This document shows positions 43,280-52,428 of a stretch of 64,000 bases of DNA, one piece after another. The notes below the pieces were generated by a model. The model worked only from the letters and a program-made list of their open reading frames with translations. It ran no database searches and was not told where the DNA came from. Numbering within the stretch: the stretch's first letter is position 1; the number at the start of each line of letters is the position of its first letter. The translations under genes were made by a program, and so were the position numbers. Location: assembly GCA_047722305.1 (NCBI GenBank), contig JBDNYM010000005.1:1-64000 (forward strand), in the 5' to 3' direction. The DNA comes from JAKVJE01 sp047722305. GTDB taxonomy: Bacteria > Actinomycetota > Actinomycetes > Actinomycetales > Microbacteriaceae.

Positions 43280-44833
43280 TCAGTCGATGCTGCGCAGCGC
43301 GGCGGCGGGACGCAGCCGGCTGACTTTGACGGACCCCGCCCCGGCGGCGACCAGACCGCCGAGCACGCTGGCCCCGATGCCCAGGCCGATGGCGCCGGCC
43401 GACGGCGAGAGCGTGAGCGTGGTCTTGGCGGCGGCGGTGCTGCGACTGCGCATCCCCGCGGGACGGCTGCCGGTGCCGCCCTGGGCGGCGCCCGCCTCCC
43501 CGTACCCGGATCCGGCGGCTCCCGGGGCGCTCCCGGCTCCGCCTCCTGGAGCCCCGGCCGCCCCGCCGGCCTGCTGCGAGGTGGAGAACGCGGGCGTCGT
43601 CGAGCTGTCGAGCGAGATCTTGGCGGCGTTGATGCCGACGATCGCGCCCGCCCCGATGATGAGGCCGACGAGGCCGCCGAGCACCGCCTGGATGAGCGTC
43701 TCGGCGGTGATGTTGCCCAGCACGCGGACGTTCGACCAGCCGATCGCCTTGAGCGTGCCGAGCTCTCGGGTGCGCCGCGAGATGCTCGACACGGTGAACA
43801 GGCTGGCCAGCAGGAAGGCCAGGGCGAGGATGCCGATGGTGAGCCAGCGTCCGAATCCGGTGATCCACCCGGCGGCGGAGGCGAGGCTGCCCGAGATGCT
43901 GCCGGCCAGGTCGGCCTGGGTCGACACGGTGGCGCCGCTGACCGTCTTCTTCAGCGCCGCGGCCACGGTGCTGACCTGATCGGCGTTGCCCGACTTGACG
44001 TAGATGGTGGTCACCTTGCCCGTGACATCGCTGCTGAGCGACTGGGCGAGGCTGAGGGGGATGTACACGTCGGAGGCGCTCTGCGAGCTGGCGCTGCTGA
44101 GGATGCCGACCACGGTCGCCTCGGTGCCGCTGCCGCCGAGCGAGACGGTGCTGCCGACCTTGAGGCTCTGGTCTTTGGCATACGAGGACGAGATCACGGC
44201 CGCCTTGGTGTCGCTCTTCTTGAGCAGCCGCCCGGTGGAGACGGTGAAGTCGGTGGTGGGACCGACGCCGGTCGCCGTCGGGTCGACGCCGAGGATGGTG
44301 GTCTCATTGAGGTCGAAGCTGCCGCCGCCGAAGCTGGGGCGGCCGCCCTCCCCCGATCGCCATCCCGAGCCGCTACCCGAATCGGATGAGCCCGAGTCGC
44401 CCGATGACGACTGCGCCTGCTGGAAGCTGCCGGAGAACTTCGTCTGCGTGAGCGCGAGGGTGGCGGTGGCCGCCGTGACCCCGGAGGTCGACTTCACCTT
44501 CGACACGGCGGTCTGGGCCAGTGTCGAGCTGCCCCGCGCCACGCTCACCCGCGTCGTGCTGAGATCGGTGGACCCGGACGAGCTGGTCTGCCCCGCGCCC
44601 GAGCCGAACTGGAACGGCCCGCCGCTCTGCCCGGTGGCGGACGCGGCCTTCGTGACGGTGATGTCCGTGCCCACCCCGTAGATGGACGACAGGACGTTGT
44701 GCTGGGCGGCGGTGATGCCGGCGGACGCGGCGGAGACGATCATCACGGCGGCCACGGCGAGCGCCATCCCGATGATGACGATGGCGCTCTGCCGTTTGCG
44801 GCGCGTGATGCCACGGCGGATGTACTCGAGCAT
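43280..44833 (-). CDS. FtsX/MacB-type ABC permease with Ser/Gly-rich extracellular domain
   Basis: 517 residues from ATG 44833 (AGGA upstream; a GTG 12 bases earlier is possible). One N-terminal helix, a ~290-residue extracytoplasmic domain rich in Ser, Gly and Thr (FQFGSGAGQTSSSGS; SGDSGSSDSGSGSG), then three helices with the FtsX signature SISRRTRELGTLKAIGWSNV. MacB-type transporters use mechanical coupling to move substrates outside the membrane. No membrane-fusion partner is encoded nearby. Substrate unknown. Confidence 0.9.
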   Translation of the reverse strand: MLEYIRRGITRRKRQSAIVIIGMALAVAAVMIVSAASAGITAAQHNVLSSIYGVGTDITVTKAASATGQSGGPFQFGSGAGQTSSSGSTDLSTTRVSVARGSSTLAQTAVSKVKSTSGVTAATATLALTQTKFSGSFQQAQSSSGDSGSSDSGSGSGWRSGEGGRPSFGGGSFDLNETTILGVDPTATGVGPTTDFTVSTGRLLKKSDTKAAVISSSYAKDQSLKVGSTVSLGGSGTEATVVGILSSASSQSASDVYIPLSLAQSLSSDVTGKVTTIYVKSGNADQVSTVAAALKKTVSGATVSTQADLAGSISGSLASAAGWITGFGRWLTIGILALAFLLASLFTVSSISRRTRELGTLKAIGWSNVRVLGNITAETLIQAVLGGLVGLIIGAGAIVGINAAKISLDSSTTPAFSTSQQAGGAAGAPGGGAGSAPGAAGSGYGEAGAAQGGTGSRPAGMRSRSTAAAKTTLTLSPSAGAIGLGIGASVLGGLVAAGAGSVKVSRLRPAAALRSID

Positions 44834-45024
44834 TGCATTCCTCACTGTTGTGATCAGGCAATGCCGAGGCTATGGAGCCGATCTCTACGCGACCTCGACC
44901 AGACCTATCCCCCAGCTGTGATCGTGCGGAACGCCGCCGGGCGCGCCTGTCGGCTCGCGACGGCGTCCGCGAGGTCGAGGGCGACTACCGCCCGGACGGC
45001 GCCGACGCCCGACAGCGCAGCGAT

Positions 45025-45672
45025 TCAGATTCCCATCCAGTTGAGGAAGATCTGGGTGACCAGCACCACGACCAGCACGTCGGCGACGGCCAGCACCCAG
45101 CCCCAGGAGAAGATCCAGCGTCCGGCCCGCACCGCGGCCCTCCCCCAGACCCCTTCCTTGAGCGTCCATCCCAGCGTGTACCAGAACATGGGGATGACCG
45201 CCATCCAGGTCACCTCGCACACCGGGCACAGCAGATGCCGGCCCCACACCGAGTACCACTGGAACCACAGGCACAGCAGCCAGGCGGCGGCGACGAACGC
45301 CGAGAACACCCGCCAGTACCAGCGCGGGAAACGGGCCCCGGCCAACGAGCCGATGCCCACCAGCACCGGCGCCGGGAACAGCGCCACGCCGATGATGCTG
45401 TTGGGGAAGCCGAGCAGATTGCCCGCCGGGGCGAAGAAGTTCGGCGAGCACGACAGCACCGAGTTGATGTCGCAGCTGACCAGGCTCTTGTGCCCCAGGG
45501 CGGACTGCACCACCTCGTTGATGAGCAGGAAGGCGGTGCCGAACCCGACCAGGCCGGTGATCAGCCACACCAGGGCCACACCGGGACGGGCCCCGATGCG
45601 GGGAGGGTCTTCCGGCTCCGTGACCGGGGTCGAGGCGGGCGAGGGCGGATCGGGGACATGGATTGCGCGCAT
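45025..45672 (-). CDS. Vitamin K epoxide reductase (VKOR) family protein
   Basis: 215 residues, five helices. CDINSVLSC carries the loop cysteine pair and LLCPVCEV the redox CPxC motif; both pairs are required in VKOR. In actinobacteria VKOR takes the place of DsbB, reoxidising extracytoplasmic disulfide-forming proteins through a quinone. No fused thioredoxin domain is present. The partner DsbA-like gene is not in the window. Confidence 0.92.
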   Translation of the reverse strand: MRAIHVPDPPSPASTPVTEPEDPPRIGARPGVALVWLITGLVGFGTAFLLINEVVQSALGHKSLVSCDINSVLSCSPNFFAPAGNLLGFPNSIIGVALFPAPVLVGIGSLAGARFPRWYWRVFSAFVAAAWLLCLWFQWYSVWGRHLLCPVCEVTWMAVIPMFWYTLGWTLKEGVWGRAAVRAGRWIFSWGWVLAVADVLVVVLVTQIFLNWMGI

Positions 45673-45793
45673 GGCCTCCAGTCTGGCCCCGACGGTGCGA
45701 GCGGCGAAATCCTCTGACGATCTGCGACGGCGCTGGCCGCCTGGACGGTCCGAGACGGATGCGCCTCTCCTCCGGGCAGGAATGCAGCGCGAC

Positions 45794-46894
45794 TCAGAAC
45801 AGCGGGGCCGGGGCGGCGGCGTCCGCCGCGCCCCGCCGGCGCGCCGCCCGGCGGTGCAGCGGGGGCCGTTCCGGCGGCGGGCATCCCTCGGGCACCGCCA
45901 GGCCGGTCGAGCGATCGGGGGCGGTGCAGCCGCGGCCGTCCAGCCCGTAGGCGCGCAGCAGCGGCTTCACCACGCCGGCCAGATGGCGGCGGTACCCGGG
46001 GCTGGCGTAGGCGCCGTCGCCGTAGATGCCCGCATACGCGCGCACCAGCTGCGGGTGGTACTCGCCCAGCCAGCGCATGAACCAGTCGCGCACCCCGGGC
46101 CGCAGATGCAGCGCCGTGTAGAGCACGCGCCGAGCCCCGGCCGCCCGGATGAGCCGCAGCGCGTGCTCGATGTCGCGGCGTCCGTCCGTCAGCAGCGGCA
46201 GCACCGGCATGAGGAACACATCCACGGGCAGGCCCAGCCGGGCGGCGCGGCGCACCGTCTCCAGCCGGGCCCCGGCAGTGGGGGCGCCGGGCTCGAACTG
46301 CTCGCGCAGGCGCTCGTCGACGATCGGGATGGACATCGACACGCTCACGGGCAGCCGCTGCGACAGCCGAGCCAGCAGCGACAGGTCGCGGCGCAGCAGC
46401 GTCCCCTTGGTGAGCACCGAGAAGGGGACGCGGGCCGCGGCCAGCTCGCGGTAGATGCCGGGCAGCAGCCGGTAGCGTCCCTCGGCGCGCTGGTAGGGGT
46501 CGGTGTTCGAGCCGAGCATCACCAGCGGGATGTCGCGCGCCCGGGTCGCCAACTCGCGGTGCAGCACCTCCACGACGTTCGTCTTCACCACGATCTGGGT
46601 GTCGAAGTCGTGCCCGGTATCGAAGTCGAGGTAGCGGTGCGTGGCCCGCGCGAAGCAGTACCGGCAGGCGTGCGAGCAGCCGCGATACGGGTTGATCGTC
46701 CACGCGCCGGCGAAGTTGCGGCTCGCGTCGGGCACGCGGTTCAGGGCCGTGCGCGCCAGGGTCTCGTGGAACGTCAGCCCGTGGAACGACGGCGTCACCC
46801 GGAGGTCGCGCGGGTCGGCGAGCGCCGACAACCGCTCCAGGCCGGGCAGGGCGTTCCCGTCGACCGCGTCCAGCTCCCGTTCGTCCCAGCGCAC
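45794..46894 (-). CDS. Rv2578c-family radical SAM protein
   Basis: 366 residues. GCSHACRYCFARATHRYLDF carries the CxxxCxxC cluster motif after an actinobacterial N-terminal extension (SFHGLTFHETLARTALNRVP). The middle section (MLGSNTDPYQRAEGRYRLLP) is typical of SplB-like/Rv2578c proteins. A perfect LexA-type palindrome lies just upstream, as in the M. tuberculosis homologue. Its reaction is unknown; a DNA-repair role similar to photoproduct lyases is plausible. Confidence 0.9.
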   Translation of the reverse strand: MRWDERELDAVDGNALPGLERLSALADPRDLRVTPSFHGLTFHETLARTALNRVPDASRNFAGAWTINPYRGCSHACRYCFARATHRYLDFDTGHDFDTQIVVKTNVVEVLHRELATRARDIPLVMLGSNTDPYQRAEGRYRLLPGIYRELAAARVPFSVLTKGTLLRRDLSLLARLSQRLPVSVSMSIPIVDERLREQFEPGAPTAGARLETVRRAARLGLPVDVFLMPVLPLLTDGRRDIEHALRLIRAAGARRVLYTALHLRPGVRDWFMRWLGEYHPQLVRAYAGIYGDGAYASPGYRRHLAGVVKPLLRAYGLDGRGCTAPDRSTGLAVPEGCPPPERPPLHRRAARRRGAADAAAPAPLF

Positions 46895-46904
46895 GCCGTT
46901 ATTA

Positions 46905-46916
46905 GAACATATGTTC
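46905..46916 (-). promoter_or_regulatory. SOS (LexA) box of the radical SAM gene
   Basis: GAACATATGTTC, a perfect 12-base palindrome with CG on its outer side (CGAACATATGTTC on the minus strand), matches the actinobacterial LexA consensus. It lies 11 bases upstream of the start codon. Confidence 0.85.
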
Positions 46917-46963
46917 GAATGGGAGCGCTAGGCCCTGGTCTCCCCGGTTCGAGCGGACGCTCG

Positions 46964-47066
46964 TGCACAGCGATCGGCCGGAGTCGGTCGGTTCAGGGGT
47001 GCAGACCGGCACTCCCGGGCGGGGCGTGCTCCAGGGTCGGGCCAGCCCAGCGCCGATCGGTGTGCA
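46964..47066 (+). repeat. Palindromic intergenic repeat, copy C
   Basis: The best-preserved copy. GACGCTC-G-TGCACA-G-CGATCGGC on the left pairs with GCCGATCG-G-TGTGCA-G-GAGCGTC on the right with only two mismatches over 23 bases (arms extend from 46956 to 47074). It lies between the SOS box and the MarR-GNAT gene. Confidence 0.72.
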
Positions 47067-47129
47067 GGAGCGTCACGCGCCCTCGCTGACGGGCCCCACA
47101 TGCGCCCGATCACGCCAGAACTGCTATTG

Positions 47130-47145
47130 TCTGACCCATGTCAGA
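47130..47145 (+). promoter_or_regulatory. Operator overlapping the MarR-GNAT start
   Basis: TCTGACCCATGTCAGA is a perfect 6-base-arm dyad whose centre contains the ATG (47138). The -10 box TATTGT (47125-47130) lies seven bases before that ATG, so binding would cover the transcription start of a leaderless mRNA. Autoregulation is implied. Confidence 0.6.
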
Positions 47146-48085
47146 GAATTTGCCGGCGACCGATGCCGTCATCCCGGTGCTGCGCCGCTTCAACCGCACC
47201 TACACCCAGCGCATCGGCGTGCTCGACGACTCGTATCTCGGCACCGGCCGGCCGCTCAACGTCTCGCGCGTCCTCTTCGAGATCGCGCCCGCGCAGCCCG
47301 TCACCGTGCAGCGCCTGCGGCAGCGGCTCGGGCTCGACTCGGGCTACCTCTCGCGCCTGCTGGCCCGCCTGGAGGCGGACGGTCTCATCCGGATCGAGCC
47401 GGACCCCGCCGACCGACGCCGGCGCATCGTCACCACCACCGCGGCCGGACGCCGGGCCGCCGCCGACCTCGAAGACCGCTCCGAGACGCGCGCCCGGCAG
47501 CTGGTCGCGACGCTCACCGAGCGGCAGCGCGTCCGCCTCGCCCGCGCCCTGGGCGAGGCGGAGCTGCTGGTGCGCGCCGCCACCGTCGAGTTCGAGGAGG
47601 TCCCCTCCGACGACCCGGCGGCGCGAGCCGCCCAACAGACCTACTTCGACGAACTGGCCGCCCGCTTCCCGCAGGGGTTCACCCCGACCGCGGGGCCGGC
47701 CATCGAGCTGCCCGTCCGCGAGATCGTCGCCGTGAGCGAGGGTGCCCCGGTGGCCTGCGGCGCGGTGCGCCGCCTCGATGCGCGCACCGCCGAGGTGAAG
47801 CATCTCTGGGCCCACCCCGGCTGGCGCGGCTCCGGGCTCGGCTCGCGGATGCTGCACCGCCTGGAGCAGCTGGCGGCCGAGGACGGGGCCGGCCGCATCG
47901 TCCTCGACACCAACGGGACCCTCACCGAGGCCATCGGCCTCTACCGCCACGCGGGCTACGTCGAGATCCCGCGCTACAACGACAACCCCTACGCGGAGCT
48001 GTTCTTCGAGAAGCGCCTCGACGTCGAGCCGGTCAATCCCGAGGCGAGCCCGAGCCCGGAAGCGGGCACGAGCCCGGACCGGTAG
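47138..48085 (+). CDS. MarR-GNAT fusion regulator/acetyltransferase
   Basis: 315 residues. Residues 1-145 are a MarR winged helix (PVTVQRLRQRLGLDSGYLSR, then LLARLEADGLIRIEPDPADR). Residues 160-300 are a GNAT acetyltransferase (VKHLWAHPGWRGSGLGSRML with the acetyl-CoA loop; TEAIGLYRHAGYVEIPRYND). The architecture is known in actinobacteria, with uncertain substrate. The start codon lies inside a dyad, so it probably represses itself. Its last 53 bases overlap the converging GNAT gene. Confidence 0.87.
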   Translation: MSENLPATDAVIPVLRRFNRTYTQRIGVLDDSYLGTGRPLNVSRVLFEIAPAQPVTVQRLRQRLGLDSGYLSRLLARLEADGLIRIEPDPADRRRRIVTTTAAGRRAAADLEDRSETRARQLVATLTERQRVRLARALGEAELLVRAATVEFEEVPSDDPAARAAQQTYFDELAARFPQGFTPTAGPAIELPVREIVAVSEGAPVACGAVRRLDARTAEVKHLWAHPGWRGSGLGSRMLHRLEQLAAEDGAGRIVLDTNGTLTEAIGLYRHAGYVEIPRYNDNPYAELFFEKRLDVEPVNPEASPSPEAGTSPDR

Positions 48086-48452
48086 CGCCGTTCGGGCCGA
48101 CCTCGTCGGCCGGGCCGGCCTTCCCGTCCGAGTGGGCCTCATCATCCCCGGGCCGGTACCGCAGCGACGCCAGCTCGGGGTGGCGCCGGAACACGGCCAC
48201 CGCGTACGGGCACACCGGCAGCACCTGCTGGCCGGCGGCGCGGGCCCGGTCGAGCACCGCATCGACCAGGCGCCCGGCGACCCCCTGCCCCCGCAGCTCG
48301 TCGGCGACGTAGGTGCCATCGAGCGACAGCGCCCGACCGCCGGCAATCTCGTGGTAGGTGACCTCGGCCAGCTCGTTGCCGTCCTCGCCCCGCAGCACGT
48401 ACCGACCGGGCTCGTCGGAGAACTCAGGCCCGGGAGACTGCGCCGCGCTCAT
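48033..48452 (-). CDS. Small GNAT-like acetyltransferase (YidJ/Acetyltransf_CG type)
   Basis: 139 residues from ATG 48452, overlapping the copper ATPase stop (ATGA). [20 protein letters not shown], then [20 protein letters not shown] and [17 protein letters not shown], matches small GCN5-related proteins of the CG type. Substrate unknown. It is translationally coupled to the copper ATPase and so belongs to the copper operon, though no metal-related role is known. The C-terminal tail is low-complexity. Confidence 0.82.
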   Translation of the reverse strand: MSAAQSPGPEFSDEPGRYVLRGEDGNELAEVTYHEIAGGRALSLDGTYVADELRGQGVAGRLVDAVLDRARAAGQQVLPVCPYAVAVFRRHPELASLRYRPGDDEAHSDGKAGPADEVGPNGATGPGSCPLPGSGSPRD

Positions 48453-51385
48453 TTGACGAACTTTCCGGGGTCGCCGGCGAACGCGGCGGCGCACCCCGCC
48501 GAGCAGAAGTAGTACGTGCGTCCCCGGTACTCATGGCTGGGAGCCTCCGGGGTGATGGTGACGCTCATGCCGCACACCGGGTCCGTCGCGGTGGCGGCAG
48601 CGGAGGCCGGGGCAGCAGCCGCAGCGGACTGCTGCGGGTCGCGGCGCCGCGAGAATGGGAGTTTCATATCGTGTTCCTCTCTGGGTGGATCGAGCGAATC
48701 CGGTGAATCAGACGGCCTCGGCGGGCTCGGCGCCGACGTCGGTGCAGAGCGGGCCGGACTGAAGCCGCGCAGCCGGTTGGCGTTGAGCACTACCGACAGC
48801 GACGAGAACGCCATGGCCGCCCCGGCGATCATGGGGCTCAGCAGGATGCCGAACACCGGGTACAACACCCCCGCGGCCAGGGGAATGCCGAGCACGTTGT
48901 AGCCGAACGCGAACCACAGGTTCTCGCGGATGTTGCGCATCGCCGCGCGAGACAGGTCGATGGCCGTCACCACACCGGGCAGGCGCCCAGACACCAGCGT
49001 CACGTCCGCCGACTCGATGGCGACGTCGGTCCCGGTGCCGATGGCGAACCCGACGTCGGCCTGGGCCAGGGCGGGGGCGTCGTTGATGCCGTCGCCGATC
49101 ATCCCCACCGCGGTGCTCCCCCGCTGGCGCTCGCGCACCCGGGCCGCCTTGTCCTCGGGCAGCACCTCCGCCATGACCTGGTCGACGCCGACCTGCCGCG
49201 CGATCGCCGCCGCGGTGCGCCGGTTGTCGCCGGTGAGCATGACCACCTCGATGCCGCGCCGTCGCAGCCCGGCGATGGCCTCCGCGGAGTCGTCCTTGAC
49301 CGTGTCGGCGACGGCGATCACCCCGGCGGGCGCCCCGTCGACGGCCACCAGCACCGGGGACTTCCCCTCGGCGGCCAGCCGGTCGCGATCGCCGAGCAAC
49401 GCCTCTGCCGGGACGTCGTGCGCGGCAAGCAGGTACTGGTTGCCCACCAGCACCTGGTGGCCCGCCACCGTCGCGGTCACGCCCTGGCCGGTCACCGAGT
49501 CGAACCGGTCGGCATCCGGCCGGCCGGCCGGCCGCGCGGGATGTCCGGAATCGGCGTGGCCGGCATCGGGACGCGCGCGGCTCTCGGCATGCTGCCTCCG
49601 CGCCGCCCCATCCACGATGGCCGCCGCGAGGGGATGCTCCGAGGGCGCCTCCGCCGCCGCCGTGAGCGCCAGCAGCTCGTCGGCGTCCTGCGGCGCATCC
49701 TGGGCTGGGACCACATCGGTGAGCACCGGGGTGCCGTTGGTGATGGTGCCGGTCTTGTCGATGATCACGGTGCGGAGCCGGTGCGCGGTCTCGAGCGCCT
49801 CGGCCGACCGGATCAGGATGCCGTAGCGGGCGCCGCGCCCGGTCGCGGTCGTGATCGACAGCGGCGTCGCCAGCCCCAGCGCGCACGGGCAGGCGATGAT
49901 GAGCACCGACACGGCGGCCACCAGCGCATGCACGCCGGCCGGGGCGGGGCCGAGCACGAACCAGGCGACGAACGTCCAGATGGCGATGCCGATCACCACC
50001 GGCACGAAGACCGCCGCGATGCGGTCGGCGAGCTTCTGGATGGGCGCCCGGGAGGTCTGGGCCTCGCGCACGAGCCGGACGATCTGGGCGAGCATCGTAT
50101 CGGCCCCGATGCGCGTGGCCCGGTAGCGGAAGGCGCCGGTGCCGTTGATGGTCGCGCCGATGACGCCGTCCCCGGGGCGCTTCGCGACCGGCAGGGACTC
50201 GCCGGTCACCATCGACTCGTCCACCGACGAGCCCCCGTCCACGACCTCGCCGTCGACGGGCAGGCGCTCCCCGGGGCGGATCGTCACTCGGTCGCCCACC
50301 TGCACCTCCCCGACCGGGATCTCGATCACGGCACCGTCGCGCTCGACCCGGGCGGTCCGCGGCTGCAGGCCGATGAGGGCCCGGATGGCCGCCCCGGTGC
50401 CGGCCTTGGCGCGCGCCTCCAGCATCCGTCCCAGCAGGATGAGGGTGATGATGACCCCGACGGCCTCGTAGTAAGGCTCGCGGGCGCCCGCCGGCAGCAG
50501 CTGCGGGGCGAACGTGACCACGAGGCTGTAGGCGAAGGCGGCGGTCGTCCCGAGGGCGACCAGCGAGTTCATCTCGGGCGCCCGGTGCGCGAGGGCCAGC
50601 CAGCCGACCCGGTGCACCGGCCACCCGCAGTACAGCATGACCGGGAGGGTCAGGATCAGCTGCGTCCAGGGACTGATCAGGAGGTGGGGGATGCCGGGGA
50701 TGCCCGCCATGTGACCCATCACGGCCGCGAACACCGGCAGCGTGAGCACGGCGCCGATGAGCGTGCGCCGCCGGAGGTCGCGGATCTCGGCCTGGCGCTC
50801 GGCGGTCTCGGCATCGGGGGCATCAGCATCGGGTGCATCGGCATGGTCAGCCACGGCGCCGCGGTCAGACGCAGCACCCGGGGCGGGCGCCGCCGCATCG
50901 GCAGGCGCCGTCAACTCGGCTGCGTGCGCCGGCGCTGGCGCGGAAGCGGCCGAGCGGCTCTCGGCCTGCGCATCCTGCACGGCCGGGGCTGCCGCATCTG
51001 CCTGTTCCGAACCCGGCACGACCTTGAGGGTGCCGTGCACCATGTTCATCCCGCACGCGAACCCGTATTCACCGGCTGCGGGCGCGGCGAGCTCGACGGC
51101 GGTGGTCTGGTAGGCGGGCAGGGCCCGATCGAGCTTGAAGTCGGGGAACACCACGTGCGAGGTGCACTCCCCCGACTCCTGGCGGTCGAAGAGCAGCCGC
51201 ACCGGCGCGCCGGCCTCGACCTGCACGACGGCGGGGCTGTAGCCGCCCTTCACCGTGATGGGGACGACCTGGACACCGTCGGCGACGGTGCCGGTCGCGG
51301 CCCTCCGTGGCCCGAAGAACCACCAGCCGAGCAGTCCGCTCACGACCGCCGCCGCGAGCACGACCACGATGTCCAGTGCGCTCAT
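48449..51385 (-). CDS. copA: Copper P1B-ATPase fused to N-terminal cupredoxin and C-terminal YHS domain
   Basis: 978 residues from ATG 51385 (GGAGGAG upstream). Residues 1-25: membrane helix. 35-123: cupredoxin-like domain with His77 (CTSHVVF), Cys111 and the Met/His of CGMNMVHG. 125-200: Ala/Pro linker. 205-900: P1B-ATPase with Cys499/Cys501 ([11 protein letters not shown]), Asp543 in DKTGTIT, and [20 protein letters not shown]. 907-978: YHS domain ([29 protein letters not shown]) after a Pro/Ser linker. It exports Cu+; the cupredoxin probably faces outside. A good ribosome site (AGAGGAA) precedes an internal ATG at 48667, so a separate 72-residue YHS protein may also be made. Confidence 0.9.
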   Translation of the reverse strand: MSALDIVVVLAAAVVSGLLGWWFFGPRRAATGTVADGVQVVPITVKGGYSPAVVQVEAGAPVRLLFDRQESGECTSHVVFPDFKLDRALPAYQTTAVELAAPAAGEYGFACGMNMVHGTLKVVPGSEQADAAAPAVQDAQAESRSAASAPAPAHAAELTAPADAAAPAPGAASDRGAVADHADAPDADAPDAETAERQAEIRDLRRRTLIGAVLTLPVFAAVMGHMAGIPGIPHLLISPWTQLILTLPVMLYCGWPVHRVGWLALAHRAPEMNSLVALGTTAAFAYSLVVTFAPQLLPAGAREPYYEAVGVIITLILLGRMLEARAKAGTGAAIRALIGLQPRTARVERDGAVIEIPVGEVQVGDRVTIRPGERLPVDGEVVDGGSSVDESMVTGESLPVAKRPGDGVIGATINGTGAFRYRATRIGADTMLAQIVRLVREAQTSRAPIQKLADRIAAVFVPVVIGIAIWTFVAWFVLGPAPAGVHALVAAVSVLIIACPCALGLATPLSITTATGRGARYGILIRSAEALETAHRLRTVIIDKTGTITNGTPVLTDVVPAQDAPQDADELLALTAAAEAPSEHPLAAAIVDGAARRQHAESRARPDAGHADSGHPARPAGRPDADRFDSVTGQGVTATVAGHQVLVGNQYLLAAHDVPAEALLGDRDRLAAEGKSPVLVAVDGAPAGVIAVADTVKDDSAEAIAGLRRRGIEVVMLTGDNRRTAAAIARQVGVDQVMAEVLPEDKAARVRERQRGSTAVGMIGDGINDAPALAQADVGFAIGTGTDVAIESADVTLVSGRLPGVVTAIDLSRAAMRNIRENLWFAFGYNVLGIPLAAGVLYPVFGILLSPMIAGAAMAFSSLSVVLNANRLRGFSPARSAPTSAPSPPRPSDSPDSLDPPREEHDMKLPFSRRRDPQQSAAAAAPASAAATATDPVCGMSVTITPEAPSHEYRGRTYYFCSAGCAAAFAGDPGKFVK
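48665..48690 (-). promoter_or_regulatory. Internal ribosome-binding site for a separate YHS protein
   Basis: On the minus strand AGAGAGGAACACGAT precedes ATG at 48667, in frame with the upstream ATPase and with no stop between. The sequence looks like an ordinary gene start, suggesting that an ancestral stop was lost or that both long and short products are made. Confidence 0.5.
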
Positions 51386-51422
51386 CACGTCTCCTCCGTC
51401 CCGGGCGGCCTGGCCTCTCACC

Positions 51423-51439
51423 ATACCCCCATGGGGTAT
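51423..51439. promoter_or_regulatory. CsoR operator upstream of copA
   Basis: ATACCCCCATGGGGTAT has perfect 7-base arms (ATACCCC/GGGGTAT), the standard CsoR type. It lies 38 bases upstream of the copA start. Confidence 0.8.
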
Positions 51440-51505
51440 AACCCATCGTACGGTCCATCGATGCCCGGGACAAGAACCATCTCATCCCCCCCGCAAAGCG
51501 CCTGG

Positions 51506-51520
51506 TACCCCTCTAGGGTA
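51506..51520. promoter_or_regulatory. CsoR operator upstream of the copper TCS operon
   Basis: TACCCCTCTAGGGTA has TACCC/GGGTA arms. It lies just upstream of TATACT (51528-51533), the -10 box for the small gene at 51540, so copper-dependent derepression of both directions is likely. Confidence 0.65.
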
Positions 51521-51539
51521 TCCGGGATATACTGGGGGC

Positions 51540-51680
51540 ATGATGTTCGGAGAATGCGGATTCGGCCTCTGGGGAGGCGGCGGCTGGCTCATGATGATTC
51601 TGTCCGGCCTCGGCGGCCTCGCGGCCTTGACCGGGGTCGCCATCGGCGCCTATGCCCTGGGGCGCCGCCCCCACCGGTGA
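51540..51680 (+). CDS. 46-residue single-pass membrane protein of the copper operon
   Basis: MMFGECGFGLWGGGGWLMMI followed by a hydrophobic helix and RRPHR. Gly/Trp/Met-rich small proteins like this commonly open actinobacterial copper islands. The ATG lies six bases after TATACT, so it is probably leaderless. The response-regulator start follows 11 bases after its stop. Function unknown; the Met and Cys residues may bind copper. Confidence 0.65.
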   Translation: MMFGECGFGLWGGGGWLMMILSGLGGLAALTGVAIGAYALGRRPHR

Positions 51681-51690
51681 GATCCCGGCC

Positions 51691-52428
51691 GTGGTGACGC
51701 CCGTCGCCCCCGAGAGCCTGCCGGCGCGGGCGACCGCGCTGGTGGTCGAGGACGAGGCTCCCCTCGCGCGGATGCTCGCCGGGTACCTGGAGCACGAGGG
51801 CTTTCGCACGGTCGTCACCGGTGACGGGGTTGCAGCCGTGGACCTCGCCCGACAGCACGCTCCCACGGTGGTGGTGCTCGATCTCGGGCTGCCCGGTCTC
51901 GACGGCGTCGAGGTCTGCCGCCGCATCCGCACATTCTCCGACTGCTACATCCTGATGCTCACCGCCCGCTCCGAAGAGCTCGACGAGGTCATCGGCCTCT
52001 CGGTCGGGGCGGACGATTACATCGCCAAGCCGTTCAGCCCCCGCACGCTCATGGCCCGCATCCGCACCCTGCTGCGCCGACCCCGGGGCGGCGCAGCAGG
52101 GGACGCCTGCGCCGAGCCGCCCCGGCCGGTAATACAGACGGGGCCGCTCCGCATCGACCCCGTCGCGCGGGAGGTCCGCCTCGACGAGCGCCCGATCCCC
52201 CTCACCCGCACCGAGTTCGACCTGCTGTACCATCTGGCCGCCCACCCCCGGCAGGTGTTCACCCGCGAGCAGCTGCTCGCCGCCGTGTGGACGTCGTCAT
52301 GGCGCGGCGACGACCTGGTCGTCGACGCCCACATCGGGCACCTCCGGCACAAGCTCGGGGAGAGCGCGGCAACCGCCCGGATCATCCAGACCGTCCGCGG
52401 GGTCGGCTACCGGCTGGGGCCGGGATGA
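51691..52428 (+). CDS. OmpR-family response regulator
   Basis: 245 residues from GTG 51691 (GTG 51694 possible). The receiver domain has LVVEDEAPLARMLAGYLEHE, the phospho-acceptor Asp in VVVLDLGLPGLDG and Lys in YIAKPFSPRTL. The DNA-binding domain ends RIIQTVRGVGYRLGPG. It overlaps the histidine kinase by four bases. As part of the copper island it probably responds to cell-envelope copper or redox stress. Confidence 0.9.
   Translation: MVTPVAPESLPARATALVVEDEAPLARMLAGYLEHEGFRTVVTGDGVAAVDLARQHAPTVVVLDLGLPGLDGVEVCRRIRTFSDCYILMLTARSEELDEVIGLSVGADDYIAKPFSPRTLMARIRTLLRRPRGGAAGDACAEPPRPVIQTGPLRIDPVAREVRLDERPIPLTRTEFDLLYHLAAHPRQVFTREQLLAAVWTSSWRGDDLVVDAHIGHLRHKLGESAATARIIQTVRGVGYRLGPG

Noticed and set aside
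44699..47089. 796-residue plus-strand frame
   Set aside because: Antisense to VKOR and the radical SAM gene, which show catalytic cysteine motifs.
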